Assembly: GCF_001654495.1 (NCBI RefSeq)
Contig: NZ_CP015849.1
Span: 2,494,501 to 2,558,500, forward strand
DNA length: 64,000 nucleotides
Direction of reading: 5' to 3'
Source: Streptomyces sp. SAT1
Lineage (GTDB): Bacteria > Actinomycetota > Actinomycetes > Streptomycetales > Streptomycetaceae
The notes under the pieces were generated by a model. The model made no database searches. It was not told where the DNA came from and saw only the letters and a list, made by a program, of their open reading frames with translations. The position numbers and the translations under genes were made by a program. Shown here piece by piece: positions 1 through 8,560 of the stretch. Within the stretch, counting starts at the first letter, position 1, and each line of letters opens with the position of its first letter.

Positions 1-375
1 GGGCACGGGCGCGGCCAGCAGATAGCGCAGCGAGGACCAGCTCGCCTCCGAGGCGACGGTGTCCCCGCAGAACAGCGCCACCGGGATCACCAGCAGGAAG
101 CCGGCCGAGACGAACAGGTTGACCGCGGCGAAGTTGGCGCCCGACGCGGTGGCCGTGTCCATCAGGGTCACCTGGTTGTTGCGGCCGCCCGGGTCGCCGC
201 CGATCGCGAAGGCCACGGCGAGCACGAACGGCAGGGCGGCCAGGATGCCGCCCATGATCAGGGTGCGGCGCCGCTTCAGCTGCCGGGCCAGCTCCACGCG
301 CAGCGGCAGGGTGCGTCCGGCGCGGTAGCCGGAGGCGGTCGCCCCGGCCGCCGCTCCCTCGGTGAGCGTGCTCAT
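1..375 (-). CDS. ABC transporter permease, N-terminal part (cut by window edge)
   Basis: Only the first 125 codons are inside the window; the gene runs off the left edge. The ATG at 375-373 overlaps the stop of the ATPase gene upstream (ATGA), so the pair is translationally coupled. The protein has a basic N-terminal stretch (VELARQLKRRRT) followed by a hydrophobic segment and then an extracytoplasmic-looking loop, as in ABC-2 type permeases of drug or lipid exporters. It should be the membrane partner of the ATPase domain encoded by the next gene. Substrate unknown. The family assignment rests on this short N-terminus and on context. Confidence 0.8.
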   Translation of the reverse strand, partial: MSTLTEGAAAGATASGYRAGRTLPLRVELARQLKRRRTLIMGGILAALPFVLAVAFAIGGDPGGRNNQVTLMDTATASGANFAAVNLFVSAGFLLVIPVALFCGDTVASEASWSSLRYLLAAPVP

Positions 376-3032
376 GCGGAACCTCCGATCAGGGTGAGGA
401 AGGCGTCCTCCAGGCGGCGGTGCGGGCCCACGGAGGCGACGGGCACGTCCAGCCGCACCAGCTCCACGACCAGGCGCTCGGCCGTGCCGCCGGGTTCGAG
501 GCGGACCAGCAGGCCGTCGTCGGTGCGGACCGCCGAGGCCACGCCCGCCAGCGCGGCGACCTTCTCGGCCACGGGCTCGTCCACCGGGGCCGCGGTGCCG
601 ATCAGCAGGGTGTCGCCGGAGCCGATGATGTCGCGGACCGGACCCGCCTGGACCAGCCGTCCCCGGTCCATGACGACCAGGTGCGTGCAGGACTGCTCGA
701 CCTCGGCGAGCAGATGGCTGGAGACGATGACGGTGCGCCCGCCGGCCGCGTACCGGATCATCACCTCGCGCATCTCGCGGATCTGCGGCGGGTCGAGTCC
801 GTTGGTCGGCTCGTCCAGGATCAGCAGGTCGGGCAGGCCCAGCATGGCCTGGGCGATGGCCAGGCGCTGGCGCATGCCCTGCGAGTAGGTGCGCACCGCG
901 CGGGCCAGGGCGTCGCCGAGGCCGGCGATCTCCAAGGCCTCGTCCAGGTGGGCGTCCTCGGCCGGGCGGCCGGTGGCCCGCCAGTACAGCTCCAGGTTCT
1001 CCCGGCCGGACAGGTGCGGCAGGAAGCCCGCGCCCTCGACGAAGGCGCCGACTCTGGACAGGACGGGCGCGCCGGGCCGGATCGCGTGGCCGAAGACGCG
1101 GATCTCGCCCTCGTCCGGCCGGATCAGGCCCATCAGCATGCGCAGGGTGGTCGTCTTGCCCGCGCCGTTGGGTCCGAGCAGGCCGAGCACCTGGCCGCGC
1201 TCCACGCGGAAGGACAGCTCGCGCACGGCGTACCGGTCGGCGGACTTCGCGTAGCGCTTGCTGAGGCCGGTGATCTGGAGCGGGACGCCGGCGAGGGCCG
1301 GGTCGGGTGCGGGGGCCGCGGTGCGGCGGCGGGCGGTGAGCAGCAGGGCGAGGGCGAGGGCGGCGCCCGCGGCGGGCAGCCACCACACCCAGGAGGGCAG
1401 CGGGGCCGCCGCCGTGGTCACACCGGGCGCGGTGGGCACCGTCAGCGGGCCGCGCAGGGCCGCGGTGTACGTGGCGGGGGCGGCCGGGGAGGCGTAGCCG
1501 AGGTCGGTGGAGGCGAGGACCAGGCGGAGCCGGTGGCCCTTCTGCACCTCGTGGTCGATGGCCGGGAGGGTGAGCCGGACGTCCTTGCCGGCCTTGGCGC
1601 CCTCGACGCGGACCGGGGTGACCAGTTGGGCGGGCAGCACCGGGCGGGCCGAGCCGGGGCCGACGTCGTACACCTTGGCGAACAGGACCGCGTCGTCGCT
1701 GGTGGAGGTGATGTGGACGGTGGCGGTCGGGGAGCCGGTGATGCGCAGGTCGTGGTCGACGGGGGCCGACTGGAAGCTCGCGTTCTGGCCGGGGAAGTCA
1801 AGGGAGACGCCGAGGCCGAGCGCGGAGAGCTGGGTCAGTGAGCCGCCGGCCGCCCCGGCGAGGCCGGGCAGGGCGGAGACGGCGGGCGGGCTGCCGCCGG
1901 CCGGGTTCTGGAAGCGCTGGGTGCCTCCGGCCAGGGCGACGGTGTGCTCGCCGCTGCTCAGGCCGGGGTAGGCGGCCGCGCTCGCGCCGCGCAGCAGGGC
2001 GGCGCCGTCGGTGGAGTCGACGCCGCCGGTGCGGGTGACGCGGAAGGCGGGGCCGGTGGCCGCGTCCTCGTCGCCCTTGAGATAGCGGTCGAACCAGCTT
2101 TCGACGCGGTCCTGGACGCGGGCGCTCTCCAGGTCGCCGCCGTCGTGGCCGCCCGCGATCCAGTCGACGTCGACGGGCGCGCCGCCCGCCCTGATGGCCC
2201 GCTGGGCGGCGTCGGCCTGGCCGAGCGGGAAGAGCGAGTCGGTCTGGCCCTGCACCAGCAGGGTGGGCACCTTGATCCGGGCGGCGACGGCGGCCGGGGA
2301 GCGCTCCTGGAGCAGCCGGGTCGCCTCGGCGTCGGGCCGGCCGGACTCGGCGACCCGCTGGTACATCGCGCACAGCTCGGGCTGGAAGCGGGCGCAGCCG
2401 CCGCCGGAGTCGAAGAAGATCCCGGCCCAGAGCTTCTTGAAGACGCCGTTCGGGAAGAGGGCGTCCGCCAGGTTCCAGTAGGTGATCGCCGGGGCGATGG
2501 CGTCCACCCGGTGGTCGTACCCGGCGGCGAGCAGGGAGATGGCGCCGCCGTAGGAGGCGCCCGCCAGGCCGACGCGCGGGTCGCCGGGTCCGTCGAGGCG
2601 GACCTGCGGCTGCCGGGCCAGCCAGTCGATGAGCCGGCTGACGTCGGCGACCTCGCCCTTGGGGTCGTTCAGCCCGATCCTGCCGGTGGACCGGCCGAAG
2701 CCGCGGGCCGACCAGGTCAGCACCGCGTACCCGTCGGCGGCGAGGTCCTCGGCCTGCTGCCGTACGTCGTCCTTGGTGCCGCCGAAGCCGTGTCCGAGCA
2801 GGACGGCGGGGTGGCGGCCGGAGCCGGCCGGGGTGAACCAGGACGTGTCGATGCGCACGCCGGTGCCCAGGTCCATGATCCGGTCGCTCCGGTGGGCGGC
2901 GGGGCGGGCGTCGGCGGTGGCGGTCGCGGTCCAGGTGCCGGCCCCGGCGAGCACCGCGACGGCGGCCCCGGCGGCCAGCCACCGCCGGGGCCCGCGCAGC
3001 AGTGCCCGCGGTCCGGGCAGTCGCAGATCCAT
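372..3032 (-). CDS. S15-type alpha/beta hydrolase fused to ABC transporter ATPase
   Basis: 886 residues. Residues 1-45 hold a basic N-terminus and hydrophobic signal/anchor. Residues about 50-530 form an X-Pro dipeptidyl-peptidase (CocE/NonD, S15) hydrolase with nucleophile motif GASYGGA (Ser near 160), a DSLFP acid region and a GGHDGG histidine. A membrane span (SWVWWLPAAGAALALALLL) lies near 545. Residues about 575-886 are a complete ABC ATPase: Walker A GPNGAGKTT near 623, signature YSQGMRQR, Walker B LLILDEPTNGLDP near 740, then the C-terminal extension of DrrA/CcmA-like exporters. The inferred topology puts the hydrolase outside and the ATPase inside. ATG 3032 was chosen because upstream in-frame sequence is not protein-like. 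Similar fusions occur in Streptomyces; the physiological substrate is unknown. Confidence 0.9.
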   Translation of the reverse strand: MDLRLPGPRALLRGPRRWLAAGAAVAVLAGAGTWTATATADARPAAHRSDRIMDLGTGVRIDTSWFTPAGSGRHPAVLLGHGFGGTKDDVRQQAEDLAADGYAVLTWSARGFGRSTGRIGLNDPKGEVADVSRLIDWLARQPQVRLDGPGDPRVGLAGASYGGAISLLAAGYDHRVDAIAPAITYWNLADALFPNGVFKKLWAGIFFDSGGGCARFQPELCAMYQRVAESGRPDAEATRLLQERSPAAVAARIKVPTLLVQGQTDSLFPLGQADAAQRAIRAGGAPVDVDWIAGGHDGGDLESARVQDRVESWFDRYLKGDEDAATGPAFRVTRTGGVDSTDGAALLRGASAAAYPGLSSGEHTVALAGGTQRFQNPAGGSPPAVSALPGLAGAAGGSLTQLSALGLGVSLDFPGQNASFQSAPVDHDLRITGSPTATVHITSTSDDAVLFAKVYDVGPGSARPVLPAQLVTPVRVEGAKAGKDVRLTLPAIDHEVQKGHRLRLVLASTDLGYASPAAPATYTAALRGPLTVPTAPGVTTAAAPLPSWVWWLPAAGAALALALLLTARRRTAAPAPDPALAGVPLQITGLSKRYAKSADRYAVRELSFRVERGQVLGLLGPNGAGKTTTLRMLMGLIRPDEGEIRVFGHAIRPGAPVLSRVGAFVEGAGFLPHLSGRENLELYWRATGRPAEDAHLDEALEIAGLGDALARAVRTYSQGMRQRLAIAQAMLGLPDLLILDEPTNGLDPPQIREMREVMIRYAAGGRTVIVSSHLLAEVEQSCTHLVVMDRGRLVQAGPVRDIIGSGDTLLIGTAAPVDEPVAEKVAALAGVASAVRTDDGLLVRLEPGGTAERLVVELVRLDVPVASVGPHRRLEDAFLTLIGGSA

Positions 3033-3111
3033 GCCACCACCGTACGGTCCGCCACCGACAGCGGATGCCACCGCCGGACCGAACCTCCGCCCCTCCCCCG
3101 GGAGTACGGCG

Positions 3112-3149
3112 CGGCGCCCGCGTACCACGACTGCGGTACGCGGGCGCCG
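3112..3149 (-). terminator. Hairpin terminator after the APC permease gene
   Basis: Perfect 15-bp stem (3112-3126 with 3135-3149) and an 8-nt loop. It lies between the stop of the permease gene (3182) and the start of the hydrolase/ATPase gene (3032). There is no T-tract, which is common for Streptomyces terminators. Confidence 0.7.
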
Positions 3150-3181
3150 GGCCGTGGCGTCCGGGGCGGGGGCCGCCGGGG

Positions 3182-4600
3182 TCAGGGCTGTGCGTCCTCC
3201 GGGATGGACACCAGCCAGCGGGTGTCGCGGCGCGGGCGGAGGTAGAAGGCCCAGTAGAGGGTGGCGACGGCCATGATGCCGCCGGTCCACAGCAGGTAGG
3301 TGACCTCCTGCATGCTGAGGATGTAGGCGAGGACCGCGATCAGCAGGACGGGGACGGCGGGCCACAGCGGCATGCGCCAGGCGGGCGTGTGCCGGTGGGC
3401 GCCGCGGCGGGCCAGCAGGGCGGCGACCGCGACGAGCAGGTACATGGCGGTCACGGAGACACCGGTGACGCCGTAGAGGGTGTCCAGGTTGACGAAGCAG
3501 AGGACCGCGCCGGGGATGCCGACCGCGAGCGTGGCGACCCAGGGGGAGCCGAAGCGGCCGAGCTTGGCGAAGACGGTGTTGACCGGTCCGGGCCACGCCT
3601 TGTCGCGGGCGGAGGCGAACAGCACGCGGGAGTTCTGGATGACCATGACGATGCCCGCGTTGATGATGGCGAGGGCCACGCAGAGGCTGACGAAGGTGCC
3701 GACGGCGGAGTTGGACCAGGCGGTCACCATCGAGCTGAGGTCGCCGCCGGTGAGCTCCTTGATGTCGGAGGCGCCCATGGTGATGGCGACGACCGGCACC
3801 AGGATGATCACGGTGGAGATGGCGAGGGTGGCGAGGACGGTGCGGGCGACGTTGCGGCGCGGGTGCTCCAGTTCCTCGGAGAGGTAGACGGCGGTGGAGA
3901 AGCCCTGGGTGATGAACAGGGCGATGGCGAGTCCGGAGACCACCAGCATGGCCGTCACGGTGTCCGTGTGGCCGTCGCCGCCGGCGACCCGCATGGAGAC
4001 CAGGCTGCCCGCGCCGCGGTGGCTGTGGGCGAAGCCGAGGACGGCGACCACACCGGCGGCGATGACCTCCAGGACCAGGAAGATGCCGGTGATCCAGGCG
4101 TTGGCGCGCAGGTCGAGCAGTCCGGCGAGGGTGGCGAGCAGCATCACGCCGGCGCCGGTCATCGCCGGGTCGAGGTGCACGAGCGGCGCCAGGTAGTCCG
4201 CGGTGCCCATGGCGATCACGGGCGGCACGATCATGACGACCAGCAGCGACAGCACGAAGACCAGCCAGCCCGCGAGCCGTCCGGCCATCGTGGAGACCAT
4301 CGCGTACTCGCCGCCCGCGCTGGGGATGAGGGTGCCCAGCTCGGAGTAGCAGAACGCGACGGCGATGCAGAGCAGCGAGCCGATGGCGATGGTGAGGGCG
4401 GTGGCGGTGCCGAGCGAGCCGAACAGGTCGGGCACGACCACGAAGAGGGTGGAGGCGGGGGTGACGCACGAGAGGGTCAGCAGGGTGCCGCCGACGACGC
4501 CGATGGAGCGCTTGAGCTGCTGGGGGCTGCCCGTCGTTCCGTCGGGGCTGCCGGTCGCCGGTGCGACGGCGTCGTCGACAGGGCGGAGCGTGTCGGTCAT
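3182..4600 (-). CDS. APC-superfamily amino acid permease
   Basis: 472 residues with about 12 hydrophobic segments and a hydrophilic N-terminal tail of about 35 residues. The first span region contains GGTLLTLSCVTPAST, and the conserved APC-type stretch SAGGEYAMVS follows, typical of amino acid-polyamine-organocation permeases. Predicted to import amino acids or related amines across the cytoplasmic membrane. Single-gene unit: a terminator lies downstream (3112-3149) and a long leader upstream. The C-terminus (RPRRDTRWLVSIPEDAQP) is a cytoplasmic tail. Substrate cannot be told from sequence. ATG 4600 directly precedes the tail; no strong Shine-Dalgarno site was seen. Confidence 0.88.
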   Translation of the reverse strand: MTDTLRPVDDAVAPATGSPDGTTGSPQQLKRSIGVVGGTLLTLSCVTPASTLFVVVPDLFGSLGTATALTIAIGSLLCIAVAFCYSELGTLIPSAGGEYAMVSTMAGRLAGWLVFVLSLLVVMIVPPVIAMGTADYLAPLVHLDPAMTGAGVMLLATLAGLLDLRANAWITGIFLVLEVIAAGVVAVLGFAHSHRGAGSLVSMRVAGGDGHTDTVTAMLVVSGLAIALFITQGFSTAVYLSEELEHPRRNVARTVLATLAISTVIILVPVVAITMGASDIKELTGGDLSSMVTAWSNSAVGTFVSLCVALAIINAGIVMVIQNSRVLFASARDKAWPGPVNTVFAKLGRFGSPWVATLAVGIPGAVLCFVNLDTLYGVTGVSVTAMYLLVAVAALLARRGAHRHTPAWRMPLWPAVPVLLIAVLAYILSMQEVTYLLWTGGIMAVATLYWAFYLRPRRDTRWLVSIPEDAQP

Positions 4601-4928
4601 GCGGCGGTTCCGATCGACTCGTGCGTCAGTGATGGGGGCTCGGGAGCGCTATCGCCTCCGGCGGCTTCGGTCGTACGTTCTCGTCATGTCGTCCGCTCCC
4701 GGCGCGAGCATGGAATCCCGACGAAAACCGTCCCGTCAATGGCTGTTCACCTTCGGAATCCGCACCTGGGACAGGGCCGTTCACGTATCAGTTTCACAGG
4801 CAACATTGCCGCGACACCATATTCATCAAGCCTGAGCGAATGGTGACCTTGCTTTCGAAGGAGTCATCACGGGTGAACCTGTGCCACCCGTTTCCTCCCC
4901 CGGAAACGGGAATCGCAGAGCCGGGCGC
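4601..4928. other. Non-coding upstream region of the APC permease gene
   Basis: About 330 bp without a credible gene between the permease start and the mmsA terminator. The part 4690-4900 is visibly richer in A and T than the surroundings, as expected for a promoter region. A short inverted repeat CGGGTG/CACCCG lies near 4875-4895. No riboswitch fold or clear -35/-10 pair was recognised. Confidence 0.5.
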
Positions 4929-4966
4929 AAAAAAAGTCGCGGCCGTCCGGTATCCGGACGGCCGCG
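4929..4966 (-). terminator. Intrinsic terminator of mmsA
   Basis: Perfect 13-bp GC stem (4938-4950 with 4954-4966) with a 3-nt loop, followed on the minus strand by seven T residues (A at 4929-4935 on the plus strand). A textbook Rho-independent terminator, 20 bp after the mmsA stop codon and unusually canonical for this genome. Confidence 0.92.
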
Positions 4967-4985
4967 AAGGGGGTTCGCGTCACGC

Positions 4986-6488
4986 TCAGTGGTTGCGCGG
5001 GAACCCGAGGTCGACACCGGCCGGGGCCTCGGACGGGTCGGGCCAGCGGGTGGTGACGACCTTGCCGCGGGTGTAGAAGTGCGTGCCGTCGTTGCCGTAG
5101 ATGTGGTGGTCGCCGAAGAGCGAGTCCTTCCAGCCGCCGAAGGAGTGGTAGCCCACCGGCACCGGGATCGGCACGTTCACGCCGACCATGCCGGCCTCGA
5201 TCTCCAGCTGGAAGCGGCGGGCGGCGCCGCCGTCCCGGGTGAAGATCGCGGTGCCGTTGCCGAACGGCGAGGCGTTGATCAGGGCCACGCCGTCCTCGTA
5301 GGTGTCCACGCGCAGCACGCACAGCACCGGGCCGAAGATCTCGTCCTGGTACGCCTTCGCGGTCGTCGGCACCCGGTCGAGCAGCGACAGGCCGATCCAG
5401 TGGCCGTCCTCGTAGCCCTCCACGGTGTAGCCGGTGCCGTCCAGGACGACCTCGCAGCCCTCCTCGGCGGCGCCCTTCACATAGGAGGCGACCTTGTCGC
5501 GGTGGGCGGCGGTGATCAGCGGGCCCATCTCGGAGTCCGGGTCGGTGCCGGGACCGATCCTGATCTTTTCGGCGCGCTCGCGGATCTTCTCCACCAGCTC
5601 GTCGGCGACCGACCCGACCGCGACGACGGCGGAGATGGCCATGCAGCGCTCACCGGCCGAGCCGTACGCCGCCGAGACCGCCGCGTCCGCCGCCGCGTCC
5701 AGGTCGGCGTCGGGCAGCACCAGCATGTGGTTCTTGGCACCGCCGAGCGCCTGGACGCGCTTGCCGTGCGCCGAGGCCGTGGTGTGGATGTAGCGGGCGA
5801 TCGGGGTGGAGCCGACGAAGGAGACCGCCTTGACGTCCGGGTGCTCCAGGAGGCGGTCGACGGCCACCTTGTCGCCCTGGACGACGTTGAACACGCCGTC
5901 GGGCAGCCCGGCCTCGGCCAGCAGCTCGGCGATCCGCAGCGCCGCCGAGGGGTCCTTCTCGCTGGGCTTGAGCACGAAGGTGTTGCCGCAGGCGATGGCG
6001 ATCGGGAACATCCACAGCGGGACCATCGCCGGGAAGTTGAACGGCGTGATGCCCGCGACCACGCCCAGCGGCTGCCGGATCGAGGACACGTCCACGCGCG
6101 TGGCGACCTGCGTCGACAGCTCGCCCTTCAGCTGCACGTTGATGCCGCAGGCCAGGTCGACGATCTCCAGGCCGCGCGCGACCTCGCCGAGCGCGTCGGA
6201 GTGCACCTTGCCGTGCTCGGCGGTGATCAGCGCGGCGATCTCGTCGCGGTGCGCGTCCAGCAGCGCCCGGAAGCGGAACATGACCGAGGTGCGCTGCGCC
6301 AGCGAGGACTGCCCCCAGGAGCGGTAGGCGTCCCGGGCGGCGGCCACGGCCGCGTCCACCTCGGCCACGGAGGCGAACGCCACCCGGGTGGTGACCGCGC
6401 CGGTCGCCGGGTCCGTGACCGGACCGTACGACCCGGAGGCGCCTTCTACGGCCTTCCCGCCGATCCAGTGGTTGACGGTCTTGGTCAT
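4986..6488 (-). CDS. mmsA: Methylmalonate-semialdehyde dehydrogenase (CoA-acylating)
   Basis: 500 residues, full length for the family. Converts (methyl)malonate semialdehyde plus CoA and NAD to propionyl- or acetyl-CoA at the end of myo-inositol and valine catabolism. The aldehyde-dehydrogenase fold is clear: NAD-binding region ITPFNFPAMVPLWMFP, a QALGGAKNH stretch, and the catalytic cysteine in GERCMA (Cys282). It ends with an intrinsic terminator and lies 557 bp downstream of iolC on the same strand, which favours the inositol role; other iol genes (iolB, iolD, iolE, iolG) are not in the window. An inverted repeat about 180 bp upstream may be an operator. Confidence 0.93.
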   Translation of the reverse strand: MTKTVNHWIGGKAVEGASGSYGPVTDPATGAVTTRVAFASVAEVDAAVAAARDAYRSWGQSSLAQRTSVMFRFRALLDAHRDEIAALITAEHGKVHSDALGEVARGLEIVDLACGINVQLKGELSTQVATRVDVSSIRQPLGVVAGITPFNFPAMVPLWMFPIAIACGNTFVLKPSEKDPSAALRIAELLAEAGLPDGVFNVVQGDKVAVDRLLEHPDVKAVSFVGSTPIARYIHTTASAHGKRVQALGGAKNHMLVLPDADLDAAADAAVSAAYGSAGERCMAISAVVAVGSVADELVEKIRERAEKIRIGPGTDPDSEMGPLITAAHRDKVASYVKGAAEEGCEVVLDGTGYTVEGYEDGHWIGLSLLDRVPTTAKAYQDEIFGPVLCVLRVDTYEDGVALINASPFGNGTAIFTRDGGAARRFQLEIEAGMVGVNVPIPVPVGYHSFGGWKDSLFGDHHIYGNDGTHFYTRGKVVTTRWPDPSEAPAGVDLGFPRNH

Positions 6489-6668
6489 GCCGGGTCACTC
6501 CTTCGCAGATGGCGGCGTCGGGTCGAGACGTGCCGTTCGTGGGGCTCGCGTGCCGGGGCCCGCCGAGGCCGGGGGCGGCCCCGGAAGGGGGCCGGGACCG
6601 CCGGTGCGGGGCGCGGCCGCCGTCACATGACCATCCCACCAGCAACGCGCCCGGAGCGCGCCCGACAC

Positions 6669-6701
6669 TGTGTCTGCGGTTCACCGGTCGGCGTAGACAC
6701 A
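6669..6701. promoter_or_regulatory. Inverted repeat upstream of mmsA, possible operator
   Basis: Arms TGTGTCTGCG (6669-6678) and CGTAGACACA (6692-6701) match at 9 of 10 positions over a 13-nt spacer. Shorter palindromes GACACTGTGTC and CACATGTG overlap the arms. Placement 180-220 bp before the mmsA start suggests a regulator site or upstream activator. The binding protein is unknown. Confidence 0.4.
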
Positions 6702-6997
6702 TGTGGGAGTGTCCCCGGCACCGCCGCGGGGCGCGGGGGCGGCGGCAGGCCGCAGCAGCGGCGGAGACCTCCGGCGCGGGAGCCGTAGCGGGCGGGGAGT
6801 CGTCGCTCGCACTTCGCTCCTGCCAGGGCGAAGCGGTCTCCCGCGCCGGAGGCGATCGATGGCCGGCCGGCGCGCGCTGTCCGGATGGTGTCACCCAACA
6901 CGCGCCTGCCGCCCGGGGTTTGGCACTCTCCCCCGGCCGGACCGACGGGTACCTGCACCGTACAACCGGCGTGCGCGGTACGCCGAGGGCCCGCCGC

Positions 6998-7019
6998 GCC
7001 CGGGGCCGCGCCCCCGGGC
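6998..7019 (-). terminator. Possible terminator after iolC
   Basis: 8-bp perfect stem GCCCGGGG/CCCCGGGC with a 6-nt loop, 27 bp after the iolC stop. No T-tract. It could also be a chance GC hairpin. Confidence 0.4.
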
Positions 7020-7045
7020 CGGAGGTCCGGGCCGGGCGTCCGGCC

Positions 7046-7996
7046 TCACCGCACCGCGCCCGCCGCGAGGGCCGATTCCACCTCGGCCGCGGTGGGCATC
7101 GCGGAGGAGCACTCCAGCCGGGAGGCGACGATGGCGCCGGCGGCGTTGGCGTACCGCATGACGTGCGCCAAGTCCCAGCCGGCGAGCAGCCCGTGGCAGA
7201 GGGAGCCGCCGAAGGCGTCCCCGGCGCCGAGGCCGTTGAGCACCTCGACCGGCAGCGGCGGCACCTCGGCGGCGCGGCCCGCGCGGTCGAGGGCGAGCAC
7301 GCCCGCCGGGCCCTGCTTGACGACCGCCAGCTCGGCCCCGGCGTCCAGCAGGGCACGGGCGGCGGCCCGCGGCTCGCGCACCCCGGTGGCCACCTCCACC
7401 TCGTCCAGGTTGCCGACGGCGACGGTGGCGTGCCGCAGGGCCTCGGCGTAGAAGGGGCGGGCGGCGGCCGGGTCGGTCCAGAACGCCGGGCGCCAGTCGA
7501 GGTCGAAGACGGTGTGCCCGGACCGCGCCCGGTGGGCGAGCGCGGCCAGCGTCGCCGTGCGGCTCGGCTCCTCGCTCAGCCCGGTGCCGGTGACCCAGAA
7601 GACCCGGGCGCCCGCGACGGCCGGCAGATCGAGGTCAGGGGCGTCGATCTCCAGGTCGGGCGCCTTGGGACGGCGGTAGAAGTAGAGCGGGAAGTCGTCC
7701 GGCGGGAACACCTCGCAGAAGGTGACCGGCGTCGGCAGTGCGGGCACCGCCGTGACATAGCGGTCGTCGACGCCGAAGCCGCGCAGCGCCTCGTGCAGGT
7801 AGTCGCCGAACGGGTCCTCCCCGGTCCGGGTGATCACCGCCGTACGGCGGCCGAGGCGGGCCGCGGCGACCGCGACGTTGGCCGCCGAGCCGCCCAGGAA
7901 CTTGCCGAAGGCGGAGACGCGGGAGAGCGGCACGCCCGTCTGGAGCGGATAGAGGTCGACCCCGATCCGCCCCATGGTGATCACGTCGTACACCAT
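7046..7996 (-). CDS. iolC: 5-dehydro-2-deoxygluconokinase, PfkB family
   Basis: 316 residues. Ribokinase/PfkB fold: N-terminal VITMGRIGVDLYPLQTGV, the GGSAANVAVAAARLG substrate/dimer motif and the C-terminal anion-hole/catalytic motif NGLGAGDAFGGSL (near 253-262) with its Asp base. The opening MGRIGVDLYPLQ and the FYRRPKAPDL loop are typical of IolC rather than of general fructokinases. It phosphorylates 2-deoxy-5-keto-D-gluconate in myo-inositol breakdown. A good -35/-10 promoter lies immediately upstream (8024-8053) with an inverted repeat beyond it. The gene is divergent from the small HTH gene at 8328. Confidence 0.87.
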   Translation of the reverse strand: MVYDVITMGRIGVDLYPLQTGVPLSRVSAFGKFLGGSAANVAVAAARLGRRTAVITRTGEDPFGDYLHEALRGFGVDDRYVTAVPALPTPVTFCEVFPPDDFPLYFYRRPKAPDLEIDAPDLDLPAVAGARVFWVTGTGLSEEPSRTATLAALAHRARSGHTVFDLDWRPAFWTDPAAARPFYAEALRHATVAVGNLDEVEVATGVREPRAAARALLDAGAELAVVKQGPAGVLALDRAGRAAEVPPLPVEVLNGLGAGDAFGGSLCHGLLAGWDLAHVMRYANAAGAIVASRLECSSAMPTAAEVESALAAGAVR

Positions 7997-8023
7997 CGGC
8001 TCCCCTTCGCGTCGGCTCCCCCG

Positions 8024-8053
8024 GTTCTAGTGCCGGAGGCGGAAGCCTGTCAA
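8024..8053 (-). promoter_or_regulatory. Promoter of iolC
   Basis: On the minus strand TTGACA (8053-8048) and TAGAAC (8029-8024) are separated by 18 bp, a vegetative (HrdB-type) promoter 28 bp upstream of the iolC ATG, so the leader is very short. Confidence 0.7.
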
Positions 8054-8059
8054 TGCTTT

Positions 8060-8075
8060 GTCCGGACATTCGGAC
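8060..8075. promoter_or_regulatory. Inverted repeat upstream of the iolC promoter
   Basis: GTCCG-N6-CGGAC just upstream of the -35 box. The position suits an operator or activator site for the inositol genes, such as a GntR-type regulator encoded elsewhere. Which protein binds is inference. Confidence 0.4.
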
Positions 8076-8327
8076 GAGAAGGGAACGTGTGGGGGAAGCC
8101 CGGGAGAAGCCCGAGGGACACCCGGCGCACATCTGCCCCGTAGGCAACCTTCCCGTCACACATGTCCCGATTCCGTGACACGGCGGTCACAGCCGTACGA
8201 CAGGCCCTTGCCGCTGCCGCGCGCGCCTCGTTCACGCGGCACAGGCTCTCTTGATCGCCGGCGCCGCGCCCGGCCCCCCGGCGGCCTTCCGGACCGCCTC
8301 CGTGGCGCGCGCGGGGAGGTGCACACC

Positions 8328-8528
8328 ATGACCGACCGAACACTCTGGTCGTACAAGGAGATCGCGGCCCACATCCGGGTGCAGCCCGACACCGTGCGGT
8401 CCTACCGCAAACACGGCCTGCTGCCGCCACCCGACCGGGTCGAGGGCGGGCGCCCCTTCTGGTACGCCGACACGGTGCGCGCCTGGGCGGCCGCCCGGCC
8501 GGGCAACCGGGGCCGCAGGTCCGGCTGA
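8328..8528 (+). CDS. Small helix-turn-helix DNA-binding protein (MerR/excisionase-like)
   Basis: 66 residues. The sequence WSYKEIAAHIRVQPDTVRSYRKHGLLPPPD is a MerR-like winged HTH, followed by a short wing (GRPFWYADTVRAW) and a basic tail. No effector or dimerisation domain. Preceded by a strong Shine-Dalgarno site GGGGAGGT (8313-8320), 7 nt before the ATG. Stand-alone HTH proteins of this size are common in Streptomyces; the target is unknown. It is divergent from iolC, but nothing shows that it regulates it. Confidence 0.8.
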   Translation: MTDRTLWSYKEIAAHIRVQPDTVRSYRKHGLLPPPDRVEGGRPFWYADTVRAWAAARPGNRGRRSG

Positions 8529-8560
8529 GGCCCCGCCGCCCCGGCGCGGTCGGGGGCCCC

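Larger units (their letters stand above)
6489..7045. other. Gene-free stretch between iolC and mmsA
   Basis: 557 bp with no protein-like frame on either strand. It contains a GC hairpin just past the iolC stop (6998-7019) and an interrupted inverted repeat (6669-6701). In inositol clusters other genes often stand between iolC and mmsA, so a loss is possible, but no gene remnant was recognised. Confidence 0.45.

Noticed and set aside
3002..4846. Very long plus-strand open frame antisense to the APC permease
   Set aside because: Its protein is Gly/Asp/Glu/His-rich low complexity, as antisense frames of GC-rich genes usually are; the minus-strand permease has a clear family and codon pattern.
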